Assembly (NCBI GenBank): GCA_012799725.1 | Contig: JAAZKR010000198.1 | Span: 1 to 38,636 of the forward strand | Origin: Oligosphaeraceae bacterium | GTDB taxonomy: Bacteria; Verrucomicrobiota; Lentisphaeria; Oligosphaerales; Oligosphaeraceae | Direction of reading: 5' to 3' | DNA: 38,636 nt | Shown: positions 25,564 to 34,913 of the stretch, piece after piece | Numbering within the stretch: the first letter of the stretch is position 1 | How the letters are laid out: each line of letters begins with the position of its first letter | The notes under the pieces: model-generated | Seen by the model: only the letters and a program-made list of their open reading frames with translations | Databases searched by the model: none | Told to the model about the DNA's origin: nothing | Program-made: the position numbers and the translations under genes

Positions 25564-28185
25564 ATGAGTTTATCTACTGACGAACATAACAATTCAAACC
25601 AAGCCCAAACAGACAATGAGGCTCTAGCCCCACAGTCTCAAGCCGTCGAGGAAGACAGCCTTCACGCCTTGGTTTCGCATCATTTCATCGAGTATGCCTC
25701 CTATGTGATCAAAGAGCGCGCCATACCCGATGTAGACGATGGCCTGAAGCCGGTGCAACGCCGCATTCTGCACACTCTTCACAACATTGATGACGGGCGT
25801 TTCACCAAGGTAGCCACCGTTGTTGGCGCCACCATGCAGCTTCATCCGCACGGTGACGCTTCCATCAATGATGCCCTGGTAGTACTGGCTAATAAGCAAT
25901 ACTTTATTGAGACTCAAGGTAACTTCGGCAATATTCTCACCGGCGATCCGGCCTCAGCCGCGCGCTACATTGAATGCCGTCTGACGGCCTTGGCCAAGGA
26001 AGTACTGTTTAACAAGCAGACCACCACCTATGTCGATTCTTATGACGGGCGCAATCGCGAACCGGTCTGCCTGCCCAGTAAAGTGCCAACCCTGCTCATG
26101 CTTGGCGCTGAAGGTATTGCCGTGGGCATGCGCACACAAATCTTTCCGCACAATTTCAAGGAGCTGCTGAAAGCGCAAATCGCCATCTTACAGGGAAAGC
26201 CTTTCCAGATTTATCCGGATTTTCCACAAGGCGGCATCATCGACGTCAGCGAATATGAGGACGGTGCCGGCAGAATCAAGGTGCGCGCCAAAATCGAGGC
26301 TGAAGGCGACAAGAAGCTCATCATTCGTGAAATCCCGGCTACCACCACCACCGAATCACTCATTGATTCCATCAGCAAGGCAGTACGTGCCGGCAAGCTC
26401 AAGATTTCCTCGATCAACGACTATACCGCTGAGAATGTTGAGATAGAGCTCAATCTGGGACGCGGCGTCTATGCTAAAGAAACCATCAAGGAGCTTTATG
26501 CTTATACAAACTGTGAGCTGACCTTGCGCTCCACTTTGTTAGTCATCTGCGACAACATGCCTGTAGAGATGACCGTCTCGGAGGTCTTACAGCGCAATAC
26601 CACAAAGTTACTTGAGCTTTTACGTCGCGAATTGGAACTGGACCTGCAAGCCAAGGAAGACAGTTTTCACAGTAAGTCGCTGGAACGCATCTTTATCGAA
26701 AACCGGATCTACAAGAAGATTGAGACTTGCGACAGCCTTGAGAAAATTTTCAAGGCTACGCATGCGGGGCTGGCTCGCTTTCGTCATCTTTTGCATCGCG
26801 ATATTGTCGATGAAGATATAGAACGTTTGTTGCAGATACACATACGGCGCATCTCGCTGTTTGACTTGAACCGCAACAAGCAGGAACTCGATGATATACT
26901 GCTACAGATAGAGCAAATCAAGCATAACCTGGAACATCTCACCGAGTATGCCATAACCTTCTTGCAGGGACTGCTGGAAAAATACGGGCCGCTTTTTCCC
27001 AGGCTTAGCGTCATTGACGACTTTAAGTCTGTAGACCCACGTGCCATCGCCCGTGCTGACCTCAAGGTGTATCATGATCGCCTGGGCTATTTTGTAGGCA
27101 CCAATGTTAAAGCCAGCAATAAAAATGACGAGCCGCTTTTATGCACTGAGTTCGACCATCTCGTGCTATTGAAAAATGATGGTCTCTGCAAGGTTATCCA
27201 AGTGCCGGACAAGGAATACATAGGGCCGACTAAGTATGTCCTCTTGGCCGCCAAAGATCAGGAATACTCCATTCTGTACAGAGACCGGCAAGAGGGAACC
27301 TGGTACGCTAAACGCTTTATGATGGACCGCTATACCCTGGGACGTGAATATAACATCATCCCACCGAACTGCATCATCGAGCAACTTTATACCAACGTAA
27401 ATGTGATCGTGCAGCTGGATCTGGAACACAATCGCAGAAGATCATATAATAGCGTCAAAGTAGACTTTTCAGCCTTCGCCATGCGATCGCGTGAAGCACG
27501 TGGCTTCAAACTTACGCATTATCCGGTAACCGGCATAACAGTGCTGAATCGGGGCATAAGCAAAGATAAACTCGAAGCAGAAGAGGCAGACAATAAAGTG
27601 GAACCCGCTGAAGAAACCAAGGACAACAGCACAAAAGCTGAAACGGCAGAAAACTCAGCGGAAAAAACTAAGGAAGCTAAAACGGAAACCAAGCAGGAGG
27701 CTAAAACGGAGGCTAAGCAGGAGACCAAACCGGAGGCTAAGCAGGAGGCCAAACCGGAGGCCAAGCAGGAGGCTAAAACGGAGGCCAAGCAGGAGGCTAA
27801 ACCGGAGGCTAAGCAGGAGACCAAACCGGAGGCTAAAACGGGGGCAAAGCAGGAGGCTAAACCGGAGGCTAAAATGGGGGCAAAGCAGGAGACGGGTCAA
27901 AAAAACAACGACGTCAAGGCCTCAGCTGAAAAAGCAGAGACAGCAAGCAAGACAGTTGAACCGTTGGATTCCGACAAATCCGGTTCCGGGATATCCAAGC
28001 CGGCAACGGCACCTATCAGTATCAGCAGCATCTCCGCGCCTCAGCCCGAAAAGCCTGTGCAAGAACCTGCTCCCCCTGCCCCCAAACCGGAGGTCAAGCA
28101 GGAAAAACCGGAACAGAAGAGCTCGGATAGCAAGCGAACCATGCGAAAGTTGGTTGACGAGGATACCCCTTTCTTTTTGGAGTAG
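25564..28185 (+). CDS. parC: Topoisomerase IV-type subunit A (ParC/GyrA family) with repetitive C-terminal tail
   Basis: Cleavage subunit of a type IIA topoisomerase, partner of ParE at 2678-4552. The ATG at 25564 gives 873 residues; no ribosome site is visible and a TTG at 25555 is also possible. The catalytic Tyr135 is in SAARYIECRL, preceded by KPVQRRILH (62-70) and HPHGDAS (94-100). The body to about residue 660 resembles ParC of Bacteroidota. Residues about 665-873 are a Glu/Lys/Ala/Gln/Pro-rich tail with 8-residue repeats (nt 27672-27894), ending in a charged segment. Such tails are disordered, and one of this length is not in textbook ParC. It might bind DNA or the membrane. The two subunits are 21 kb apart rather than in an operon. 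Confidence 0.92.
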   Translation: MSLSTDEHNNSNQAQTDNEALAPQSQAVEEDSLHALVSHHFIEYASYVIKERAIPDVDDGLKPVQRRILHTLHNIDDGRFTKVATVVGATMQLHPHGDASINDALVVLANKQYFIETQGNFGNILTGDPASAARYIECRLTALAKEVLFNKQTTTYVDSYDGRNREPVCLPSKVPTLLMLGAEGIAVGMRTQIFPHNFKELLKAQIAILQGKPFQIYPDFPQGGIIDVSEYEDGAGRIKVRAKIEAEGDKKLIIREIPATTTTESLIDSISKAVRAGKLKISSINDYTAENVEIELNLGRGVYAKETIKELYAYTNCELTLRSTLLVICDNMPVEMTVSEVLQRNTTKLLELLRRELELDLQAKEDSFHSKSLERIFIENRIYKKIETCDSLEKIFKATHAGLARFRHLLHRDIVDEDIERLLQIHIRRISLFDLNRNKQELDDILLQIEQIKHNLEHLTEYAITFLQGLLEKYGPLFPRLSVIDDFKSVDPRAIARADLKVYHDRLGYFVGTNVKASNKNDEPLLCTEFDHLVLLKNDGLCKVIQVPDKEYIGPTKYVLLAAKDQEYSILYRDRQEGTWYAKRFMMDRYTLGREYNIIPPNCIIEQLYTNVNVIVQLDLEHNRRRSYNSVKVDFSAFAMRSREARGFKLTHYPVTGITVLNRGISKDKLEAEEADNKVEPAEETKDNSTKAETAENSAEKTKEAKTETKQEAKTEAKQETKPEAKQEAKPEAKQEAKTEAKQEAKPEAKQETKPEAKTGAKQEAKPEAKMGAKQETGQKNNDVKASAEKAETASKTVEPLDSDKSGSGISKPATAPISISSISAPQPEKPVQEPAPPAPKPEVKQEKPEQKSSDSKRTMRKLVDEDTPFFLE
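27672..27894 (+). repeat. 24-bp tandem repeats encoding the ParC tail
   Basis: About nine imperfect units of 24 bp (two 12-bp halves: GAGGCTAAGCAG and GAGGCTAAAACG or CCGG-type variants) encode EAKQEAKP-like units, with a degenerate end containing TGAK and MGAK. The repeat stays in frame, so unit number can change by slippage without frameshift. It is within the parC gene. Confidence 0.9.
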
Positions 28186-28238
28186 ATTAGATTAGTAAAT
28201 CATCGCTGATATAACCCAATAACACGCAAGGTGGAAGT

Positions 28239-29036
28239 ATGTCAACTCCCAAACTAACAACACTTGCAGAACACCGTCAATACCTGCATGAAATTGTCAA
28301 GCTCAAGCTCTTCTTCCTGCACCGGTGGCTGCAACAGCACCCGAATGAAAACTTCCGCGATGTTCTGCGCAACCGAGTTGACATTTATAGAAAAACCGAT
28401 TGCAACAAGGGCTGGCTGAATCCAAAAGACATCGACTGGGAAGCTGAAGATTGGCTGCTTCTTGAGAGAAAAGCTGAAGATATTTACACAAGCTGCCGAG
28501 ACGACTGCGAAAAATTTGAGACCCTGGCCTTTGAGGTCTTTAAGGATTCGCTGGATGCGCGCTGTGAACGTGACTTCCATGATAACAGTGCACGGGAAGG
28601 CTATCAATGCGGCTGCCTTAGATATAACCTAGAACTCAGTAAAAATAACGCTCTTCCCACCTTGACCTTTCATATCGCCAACTTCCTTAGCCCGGAATCG
28701 TTCTTTGACTATCCCGGCTATGTCAGAGATAGCTTTAACCGATTACTGGATGCCGCCGAAAAACAATTCCAAGCAGAATATATCGGCACTACGACTTGGC
28801 TGAATTCACTGCCTAAATGGCTGGAACTTTTCCCTGATGAATGGGTGAATAACCTGGGAGAGGAAATAACTGGTGTAGCATGGAATTATGGATTCTGGGG
28901 ACAATTCATCACCGCCAGAAAAACCTTCAATTTCAAATATGGCGAAATACTGCGCAAAAGCGGTAAACTGCCCTATTACCCCAGAACCTCATATTGCTCA
29001 ATAAAAAATATGCGGCTAAAAATCAAGAATCTTTAA
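28239..29036 (+). CDS. Uncharacterised conserved-looking protein
   Basis: A 265-residue protein with an AAGGTGG ribosome site just before the ATG. I do not recognise it. It has no signal peptide or membrane segment. The first half is helical, with many charged residues and several Trp (QKGWLNPKDIDWEAEDWLL-like region about 58-78 in the reading seen), and the centre has a CGC pair (GYQCGCL, about 121-127). The second half has an aromatic-rich block (ITGVAWNYGFWGQFITARKT, split here for clarity around residue 215-235) and ends with a basic tail. The many conserved-looking Trp, Tyr, Cys and Pro suggest an ordered domain. It sits between parC and the DUF4432 gene and may be part of that transcript. 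No function can be assigned. Confidence 0.78.
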   Translation: MSTPKLTTLAEHRQYLHEIVKLKLFFLHRWLQQHPNENFRDVLRNRVDIYRKTDCNKGWLNPKDIDWEAEDWLLLERKAEDIYTSCRDDCEKFETLAFEVFKDSLDARCERDFHDNSAREGYQCGCLRYNLELSKNNALPTLTFHIANFLSPESFFDYPGYVRDSFNRLLDAAEKQFQAEYIGTTTWLNSLPKWLELFPDEWVNNLGEEITGVAWNYGFWGQFITARKTFNFKYGEILRKSGKLPYYPRTSYCSIKNMRLKIKNL

Positions 29037-29198
29037 CCCGGCATGACATTTGACAATAGATCAATAATCGCCGCTTAAATTCGTTGAATTTTTTGAGCAT
29101 AAAGCTTCTTGGAACGGGTTTTTTCCGCCTTTTGGCGATATAGTATGTGGAACTTGCCGCATAAAATTGGGTTACAACCGGAAAACGAGGTATTTAGT

Positions 29199-30398
29199 AT
29201 GAGCAAAATCATTTCTCAGATTCTCATTGACAATGACAAAGGGCTGTATCTGACCAACTGCGACCTGACCTCTGATGCCTTAGAGCTAGGCGGCAATGGC
29301 AATTGGAGCATACGTAAGAACCGCCTCAGCGGGGGACTATCCGATGGTGTAGACCAGGTCATCGTCAACAACGGCAAAATGAGTTTTACCATCCTGCCCA
29401 CCAGGGGCATGGGAATCTATCGCGGTGAATGTGGCGGTAATTTCTTGGGCTGGCATTCGCCGGTGAAAAACCCGGTTAATCCGGCCTTCATCAACCTGCT
29501 TGAGCCGGATACTTGCCGTGGCTGGCTAAAAGGCTTCAACGAATGCATCGTGCGCTGCGGCCTATACTCGAACGGTGCCAACTGCATCGATAAGGTGCCA
29601 CAGCCGGACGGCAGCTATGTCGAGGAAGTGATCAACATGCACGGGCACATAGCTAACATACCGGCAAAATACGTCGAGATTCAGATCATTCCTGGCGACC
29701 CGATAGAGCTAGTGGTCATCGGTATAGTAGAAGAAGCGGCCTGTTTCTGCCCACAGTATCGCCTAACCACACGCATCTCTACATTTGTAGGCAGCAACAA
29801 ATTTAGTATCAGCGATGAAGTCAGCAACTTCGGTGCCCTGCCCGCCGAATTCCAGATGCTCTACCATTGCAATTTCGGCCCTCCCTTTCTGGAAGAAGGC
29901 GCCAAGCTGGTCGCTCCTAGCTTGGAGGCCGCACCGCGTGATGCCAGAGCTGCCGAAGACATGGATACCTGGGACTACTACAAGGCTCCTGAAGTAGGTT
30001 ATGCCGAACAGAATAGCTATCATGACTTCGCTGCTAAGACAGACGGCACTACTTTGGCTCTGCTTAAAAATAAGGCCGGCGACAAAGGGGTAACCCTGCG
30101 CTGGAATAAAAAGCAACTGCCTTACTTCTGTCAATGGAAACGCACTGCTTCAATTGCGGAGGGATACGTCACCGGCATAGAACCGGCGACCAATTTCCCC
30201 AATGTCAAGACCTTTGAGCGCAAACAAGGCAGAGTCATAAACTTGAAACCTGGGCAGACTTATCGCATGGACCTGAGCCTGGAAGTACAAGAAAACCAAA
30301 AACAAGTACAGGCTATAGAAAACGAAATCAACAAAGTGCTCGATGGCAGAAAAACTCTGGTGCATCCTCAGCCCATCGCTAAATGGAGTCCTTTGTGA
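29199..30398 (+). CDS. DUF4432 / aldose 1-epimerase-like protein
   Basis: The ATG at 29199 (GAGG site eight bases before) gives 399 residues; the frame is open 30 residues upstream without support. The protein has the galactose-mutarotase beta-sandwich layout: LPTRGMGIYRGECGG (65-79), INMHGHIANIPAK, EVSNFGALPAEFQMLYHCNFG and a late GIEPATNFP motif. These are hallmarks of DUF4432 proteins, related to aldose 1-epimerase, with His and Glu positioned for sugar-ring handling. Typical substrates are unknown hexoses in plant or host glycan catabolism. It is followed by a hairpin and a bidirectional terminator. No glycosidase or transporter genes lie next to it, which leaves its pathway open. Confidence 0.9.
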   Translation: MSKIISQILIDNDKGLYLTNCDLTSDALELGGNGNWSIRKNRLSGGLSDGVDQVIVNNGKMSFTILPTRGMGIYRGECGGNFLGWHSPVKNPVNPAFINLLEPDTCRGWLKGFNECIVRCGLYSNGANCIDKVPQPDGSYVEEVINMHGHIANIPAKYVEIQIIPGDPIELVVIGIVEEAACFCPQYRLTTRISTFVGSNKFSISDEVSNFGALPAEFQMLYHCNFGPPFLEEGAKLVAPSLEAAPRDARAAEDMDTWDYYKAPEVGYAEQNSYHDFAAKTDGTTLALLKNKAGDKGVTLRWNKKQLPYFCQWKRTASIAEGYVTGIEPATNFPNVKTFERKQGRVINLKPGQTYRMDLSLEVQENQKQVQAIENEINKVLDGRKTLVHPQPIAKWSPL

Positions 30399-30421
30399 AA
30401 AACAACATGTGAACTCAGCAT

Positions 30422-30455
30422 CCCGGGACTGGCAACCTGCTTGCCAGTCCCCGGG
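30422..30455 (+). terminator. Strong GC-rich hairpin after the DUF4432 gene
   Basis: The arms CCCGGGACTGGCAA (30422-30435) and TTGCCAGTCCCCGGG (30441-30455) form a 14-bp stem with one bulged base and a CCTGC loop, 24 bases after the stop. No T-run follows, so it may stabilise the mRNA 3' end instead of terminating, or work with the terminator at 30517. Confidence 0.55.
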
Positions 30456-30516
30456 CATCCCGCCTCCAGGCGAAACAAGATAGTAATTTACTCCGTAGAC
30501 ATTGCAAAATAAAAGA

Positions 30517-30568
30517 CCCTTTTGTCGCCTTATTTTCCTCCTCCTCAAGGCGGCAGAAGGGCTTTTTT
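30517..30568. terminator. Bidirectional intrinsic terminator
   Basis: CCCTTTTGTCGCCTT (30518-30532 side) pairs with AAGGCGGCAGAAGGG (30547-30561 side), with G-T pairs at two positions and a pyrimidine loop, followed by six T. On the minus strand the stem is followed by TTTTATTTT. It sits between two convergent genes, where a shared terminator is expected. Confidence 0.8.
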
Positions 30569-30692
30569 GTTAATCTGCATAATCTGCAATTATAATAATG
30601 TGCCCGTAATTTTTCTGGTAGAAGCTAGTTGTTTTTGGGAGCTGCGCCTCATAAGCTACCCGTATTCCGTACCAAATTCCATGCCGGATTTT

Positions 30693-31916
30693 TTAATACA
30701 AATATTTCAATGCCAGCAACATCGCATGTAATTGGTGCTGCACATTATCTATTCTGATAATGTTAGAATACAAACCGGCTGTGACCCCACCATAAGCTTT
30801 AGGATGCACTCGCGGCAGACCGGTAAGGTATGGATTCATCTTTAGAAAAGGGCCGCCCACCTGCCAGACCATCAAGCGTCCCAGGCAGTTGTCAATAACT
30901 TGGCGTATGCGCACCATACTTTTCTCATCCTGCTGCAATTTAGCGATGCGCCAAGCAGCGATCAGTCCCTCTACGGCATAGGCGGTATTGCCCTCACGCG
31001 CCTCTACTTGGTTATCATATATCTGCCACCATGTCAGAGCCATAGCCGCTTGCGCTGCAATACCGTCCTCATCCCAGCCGGCCTCGGCAATTTCAGCGAA
31101 GGCCATACAGCCCCATTGATAGAATCCCTTTACTTGATCCCTCTCACCGTCGGCAGCCCAGCTATTCACGGTATACTTCCCTATGAGTTGCGGCAAGGCC
31201 GACTTAATGCGCGGCAGCAATTTCTCGCGCCCGAGGTATCTTGCCGCTTTACAATACGCTAAAAAAGCCTCTCCATCATAATATGGGCTACTGACCTTTT
31301 CGCGATAGCCACTATGCAGGTCACATTGCCAAGCCCAAGAGCCGCCGGCCATCTCCATGCTCTGTAAAAATCCCAGATGCCGCTCAAGCAAATCATCATA
31401 ACGCTGGTAGACCTCAACCGGTAAAAACTCCTTTTGCCCAATTAAAAACTCGATCAGCGACAAGCAGAACAGAGCTACAGTGCCGGTTTTGATCAATTCT
31501 TCACCGGGGTAACTCAACAGTATCTCGCCGCTAGGCAATTCTTTCTGGTTACGCTCAAAGAAATCAATACCCGCCAGTACAGCACGACGCGTATTTTCGG
31601 TGAAACGATCCCGATTCAGGCAGCTTAGGCCCCAAAGAGCACCGGCCTGTCGCACCTGGTTATCATCCTCAAAAAGCTGTCCATTACATAAGTCCATGGC
31701 ATAAAGGAAATTGCCGCTTTGGTACTGTTGATTTAGATAGTATACCCTGGCGGCCTCAATGGCGGTGACCAAATGCTGCCGGTCAAACTTGACAGGCTGG
31801 TTCAGGCTCTGCCAGTACTCGGGCTTACAATATGGCTCCAAACGCGACTTGAGACTTACCTCAGCAAACGAAAACAAGGACACAAACAAAAACAAACTGG
31901 TTATTCGTAAAAACAT
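30693..31916 (-). CDS. Secreted alpha/alpha-toroid-like protein of unknown function
   Basis: A 407-residue protein with a signal peptide (hydrophobic 1-18, likely cut near SFA-EV) and an AAGGAG ribosome site. The rest consists of repeating helical hairpins with aromatic and Gly-rich turns (GALWGLSCLNRD, GSWAWQCDLH, SSPYYDGEAFLAY, FYQWGCMAFAEIAEAG, VTAGLYSNIIRIDNVQH). This is the look of an alpha/alpha-toroid such as a six-hairpin glycosidase, polysaccharide lyase or related fold; I cannot name a family. It is 53 bases downstream of the transglutaminase and in the same orientation, so they likely form an operon. A periplasmic or outer-membrane glycan-related role is inferred. Confidence 0.82.
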   Translation of the reverse strand: MFLRITSLFLFVSLFSFAEVSLKSRLEPYCKPEYWQSLNQPVKFDRQHLVTAIEAARVYYLNQQYQSGNFLYAMDLCNGQLFEDDNQVRQAGALWGLSCLNRDRFTENTRRAVLAGIDFFERNQKELPSGEILLSYPGEELIKTGTVALFCLSLIEFLIGQKEFLPVEVYQRYDDLLERHLGFLQSMEMAGGSWAWQCDLHSGYREKVSSPYYDGEAFLAYCKAARYLGREKLLPRIKSALPQLIGKYTVNSWAADGERDQVKGFYQWGCMAFAEIAEAGWDEDGIAAQAAMALTWWQIYDNQVEAREGNTAYAVEGLIAAWRIAKLQQDEKSMVRIRQVIDNCLGRLMVWQVGGPFLKMNPYLTGLPRVHPKAYGGVTAGLYSNIIRIDNVQHQLHAMLLALKYLY

Positions 31917-31969
31917 GGGGCTCCTTAAAAAATGGCTCCGTTAGGAAGTTCTGATCTTTCCGACAAGCT

Positions 31970-34519
31970 TCAACGTCCGGAAACTCCGTCATTGCCCCTT
32001 CGCTTTTTATAGCGCAGACATGGGGCTATCTTTTGTCTGAATATAGCGGTTAGACTTAACACTTTAGCGGCCTCTGCCGGATCGGCGGCACGCCGTCCAT
32101 ACCAGCTGTCACAAGCACAGGCAGCCACAAGTCTATACTCATTGCTCAAGATTGGCATGCGTTCTTGCAAAACATCGGCATACTCGAGCAAATCGTTTGA
32201 GGGCCTGCGTCTCATACCAGCCAAGTTAAGCCAGTCAAGCAATAGTGTTTGACAGGCCTGTACCTGCTGTGGCGCAGACAAAGGCTGCTTTTGCAGGCGA
32301 CGCCAGGTAAAGTCACAGCGTAGTAAAAGCCAGCGCCAAGACAGATATCTCAGCCAGCGATGACGGCGTGACCAAGCCAGCACAACCAAGCCTAAAATCA
32401 TCAGGGTCTTCAGCCAATCTGACAGACTGCGCGACAGCAACCACTGCCATAGCGCATCAAGCCGGGAAAACAAAAATTCGCCAAAAGCATCGATTTTTCG
32501 GCGCAATTCACTCATTGCCTTTTGCATAAATTCCCTGCCTTTTTGCCATAGGCTCATTATAGCCGCCTTGCCGATCTGCTTGGCATTGGGATTGGGTTCG
32601 GCATTATCAGTTATTGCTTTGCTGTAAATTTGCTCGTAAACCTGGGTTACCTTTTTCTGTATTTCGCTTTGCGGACGTCCGGATTTATTCAGATTGCGTT
32701 GACCAGCCTGTTCTGTAACAGCACGGCTGGGCTTTGAGGGCACCGGCGAGCGGGCGCTCAGCTCAGGTATCTCAATTTGCCACTCTTTACCGAAGGGGTC
32801 CAACAGTGGTTTCAGCAAGGGCGGGTTATCTCGCAATTGCAGAGCCCCCGGCGGGGTGCCATCGAAAGTCATCCAGCCATAGGGTTCTATAAATATCTGT
32901 GTCCAGGCATGGCCATGATACTCATACACCTCAAAACAGTTGGACAGCAAATTGAAATTACCCGGCGAATAACCGGTAACCAAGCGCGCATGCAAGCCTG
33001 CCATGCGTGCCAAAATCGTATAGGCCTGTGCAAAGTGCTGACAGAAGCCGCACCGGTCTTCAAACAAAAAGTGATCGGTCAGCTCTCTTCCCTTTGGTGC
33101 AGCCTTAGGTTGCAAAGTATAAGCATAGTTCTCTCGCAGGTATTCGCGCAGCACCAAGGCTTTCTGCATAGGAGTATCAGCCTGTTTAGTAAGATTTTCA
33201 GCCAGATCATACATGCGCTTGCTGAAAACCTGCCTGGGTAATTGCCGGTAATTCCAGCCAAAATTGCGTTCTGGTTCCCGCCAGGCGCGTATATGCAAGA
33301 TACGATCCGGATCAGGCACGCGCGAAACCACGCTATATTGCCAGGGCAATGGCGGCAGCTCCTCATTTTGCAACTTATAGACCACCCGATCCTCGCGACG
33401 AATCATCCCCATAGGCGCACCCGTTTCAAAATCTACTTTATCATTCCAGTAAAGATGTTGCGGACAATAGGCGTATGGCAGAATGCGTCCAGCCGGTTTG
33501 ACCACCGCAATATTTTGCACTACTTCGCTCTGATACAAGGAACGATAGCTATCCAAGCCGTTTTTACCGCTCGTCATGCTTTTCGAACGCGACCAAACCG
33601 TGCCGTCAAAATAATCATATATTTGCATGACCCAATAAAGCTTAGCCGGTGTAAAAGCCCGGAACAAAAGGTCCTGCCCCATACCGCCGCCGCTGCCGTC
33701 GTCAGCATCCACCGCAAAGCTGCCTCCAGGCACTCGGCTTTTCGCCTCCGGATCCAACAAAGCCGGATTGTGACCGGAATCCACACTTTGCTTGACTTTT
33801 TCGCCTAGCAACAGCTCTTTAGTAGGTGCAGCCCAGTTTTGCCAGACCTCAGGAAATTGCTGTTCCTGATCTGTGCGGAAAGAAACCGGAACCAGGCCGA
33901 CGCTGCGGGTTTTATTGCGAATGGAAAAGCGCGTAGAAAACAGTACTACAATCATAAATACCAGCAAAAAATGCAAGCCGCGATAAAGCCAGTTTTCCCA
34001 ATGGAATTTTCGGGATGTCACCGCTTCTCTCGTTTCTTTGCTCAGTCTGGCCAAAAGTATAATTCGAGTTTCATACAGTATCAATATGCTCAGCAATATA
34101 ACGCTTAGGAAGGATGGCAGGAACATGCTTCTGCCCGGATGCATGCCACCGTAGCCGGCAAAGGCCAGGCAGCCCAGCCAAAGCAGATGATGCTCGCGCA
34201 GACTGGCACCCAGAAAAAGAGCCGGCAGCAGAATGACGGTTAGTTCAATCAACGCGCTGTCTATCGGCACCTGCATCATACGCATTTGCAGCCAATACAC
34301 CGCTACTATGCCCACCCCTAGTTGCAATAGCTGCCGCATCCAACCCGGAAACCAGCGCGGACTGATGCGAGATAAAAGCATAAAGACCGGCCCTGCCGCT
34401 AAACAGGCAAAAGTCAAGTTGGGCTCGCCATGCATCCAAAGCGCACAAAGCATGGATGCCAGGTATAAAAGCAGAAACTTGAACTGCAAGCTGAAAGATA
34501 TTTCAGGACTGGCACGCAT
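31970..34519 (-). CDS. Membrane transglutaminase-like protein (TgpA type)
   Basis: An integral membrane protein with about six N-terminal membrane helices (roughly residues 10-180), a periplasmic transglutaminase-core domain and a C-terminal membrane helix followed by a cytoplasmic tail (DUF4129-like). The Cys-His-Asp triad is readable as DRCGFCQHF, YHGHAWTQIF and WMTFDGTPPG; the catalytic Cys is near residue 493. About 849 residues from the ATG at 34519; a GTG at 34537 would add six residues. Such proteins are often in operons with MoxR and DUF58 genes; none is here. They may act as peptidases or cross-linkers on envelope protein. The secreted toroid protein follows 53 bases later. Confidence 0.9.
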   Translation of the reverse strand: MRASPEISFSLQFKFLLLYLASMLCALWMHGEPNLTFACLAAGPVFMLLSRISPRWFPGWMRQLLQLGVGIVAVYWLQMRMMQVPIDSALIELTVILLPALFLGASLREHHLLWLGCLAFAGYGGMHPGRSMFLPSFLSVILLSILILYETRIILLARLSKETREAVTSRKFHWENWLYRGLHFLLVFMIVVLFSTRFSIRNKTRSVGLVPVSFRTDQEQQFPEVWQNWAAPTKELLLGEKVKQSVDSGHNPALLDPEAKSRVPGGSFAVDADDGSGGGMGQDLLFRAFTPAKLYWVMQIYDYFDGTVWSRSKSMTSGKNGLDSYRSLYQSEVVQNIAVVKPAGRILPYAYCPQHLYWNDKVDFETGAPMGMIRREDRVVYKLQNEELPPLPWQYSVVSRVPDPDRILHIRAWREPERNFGWNYRQLPRQVFSKRMYDLAENLTKQADTPMQKALVLREYLRENYAYTLQPKAAPKGRELTDHFLFEDRCGFCQHFAQAYTILARMAGLHARLVTGYSPGNFNLLSNCFEVYEYHGHAWTQIFIEPYGWMTFDGTPPGALQLRDNPPLLKPLLDPFGKEWQIEIPELSARSPVPSKPSRAVTEQAGQRNLNKSGRPQSEIQKKVTQVYEQIYSKAITDNAEPNPNAKQIGKAAIMSLWQKGREFMQKAMSELRRKIDAFGEFLFSRLDALWQWLLSRSLSDWLKTLMILGLVVLAWSRRHRWLRYLSWRWLLLRCDFTWRRLQKQPLSAPQQVQACQTLLLDWLNLAGMRRRPSNDLLEYADVLQERMPILSNEYRLVAACACDSWYGRRAADPAEAAKVLSLTAIFRQKIAPCLRYKKRRGNDGVSGR

Positions 34520-34913
34520 AAAAATAAAATTGGGCACTTAGAAATCGTCTAAATCTTGATAATGTCCCAAATTTTGGTTGTTGTGAACGGACCTTGTGAA
34601 AGAAAGCTAGTTTGAAAATGTGCACTTGGCCTTTGGCTTTGCAGCAATAAGCAACTTGGAGAAAGCCGGCGCCCACAACCTATCTTCCCATGGAAGTCCA
34701 AGAAATGCCGGCTAAGTTTGCCCGGCCGCAGGAAATTCACTTTCGCGCTGCATGGGCTGCCTTTGTAAGATTCTTCTTTTTTTCTGGGAATCTCTGTAAA
34801 ATCATGGCGATTCCAAATCCTGAAATCCGTGCCCATCTGTGTAACCTGCGGATAAAATGCGCCTGGCCCCCTTTTTGGACGGGGTCTAATCATTGGGTGG
34901 GACACATAGTCCG
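34520..34913. other. Repeat-bearing gap between two envelope genes
   Basis: About 390 bases with no credible gene. An open frame of 135 codons on the minus strand crosses it, but it runs through the dispersed repeat (copy B) and has no ribosome site or family likeness, so I reject it. It also holds GC-rich stems near 34665-34735. Its length and repeat content suggest an insertion of repetitive DNA between genes. Confidence 0.6.
34818..34885 (+). repeat. Dispersed intergenic repeat, copy B
   Basis: Contains TCCTGAAA, the core CATCTGTGTAACCTGCGGAT plus AAAATGC (34834-34860) and GGACGGGGT (34877-34885). It shares these and their spacing with copy A at 13466-13537, which lies 21 kb away. Confidence 0.8.

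Noticed and set aside
30571-30590. Fourth copy of the dispersed repeat just after the terminator
   Set aside because: Only AATCTGC is repeated twice; the core is too degenerate to call a copy, so it is mentioned only as a weak match.
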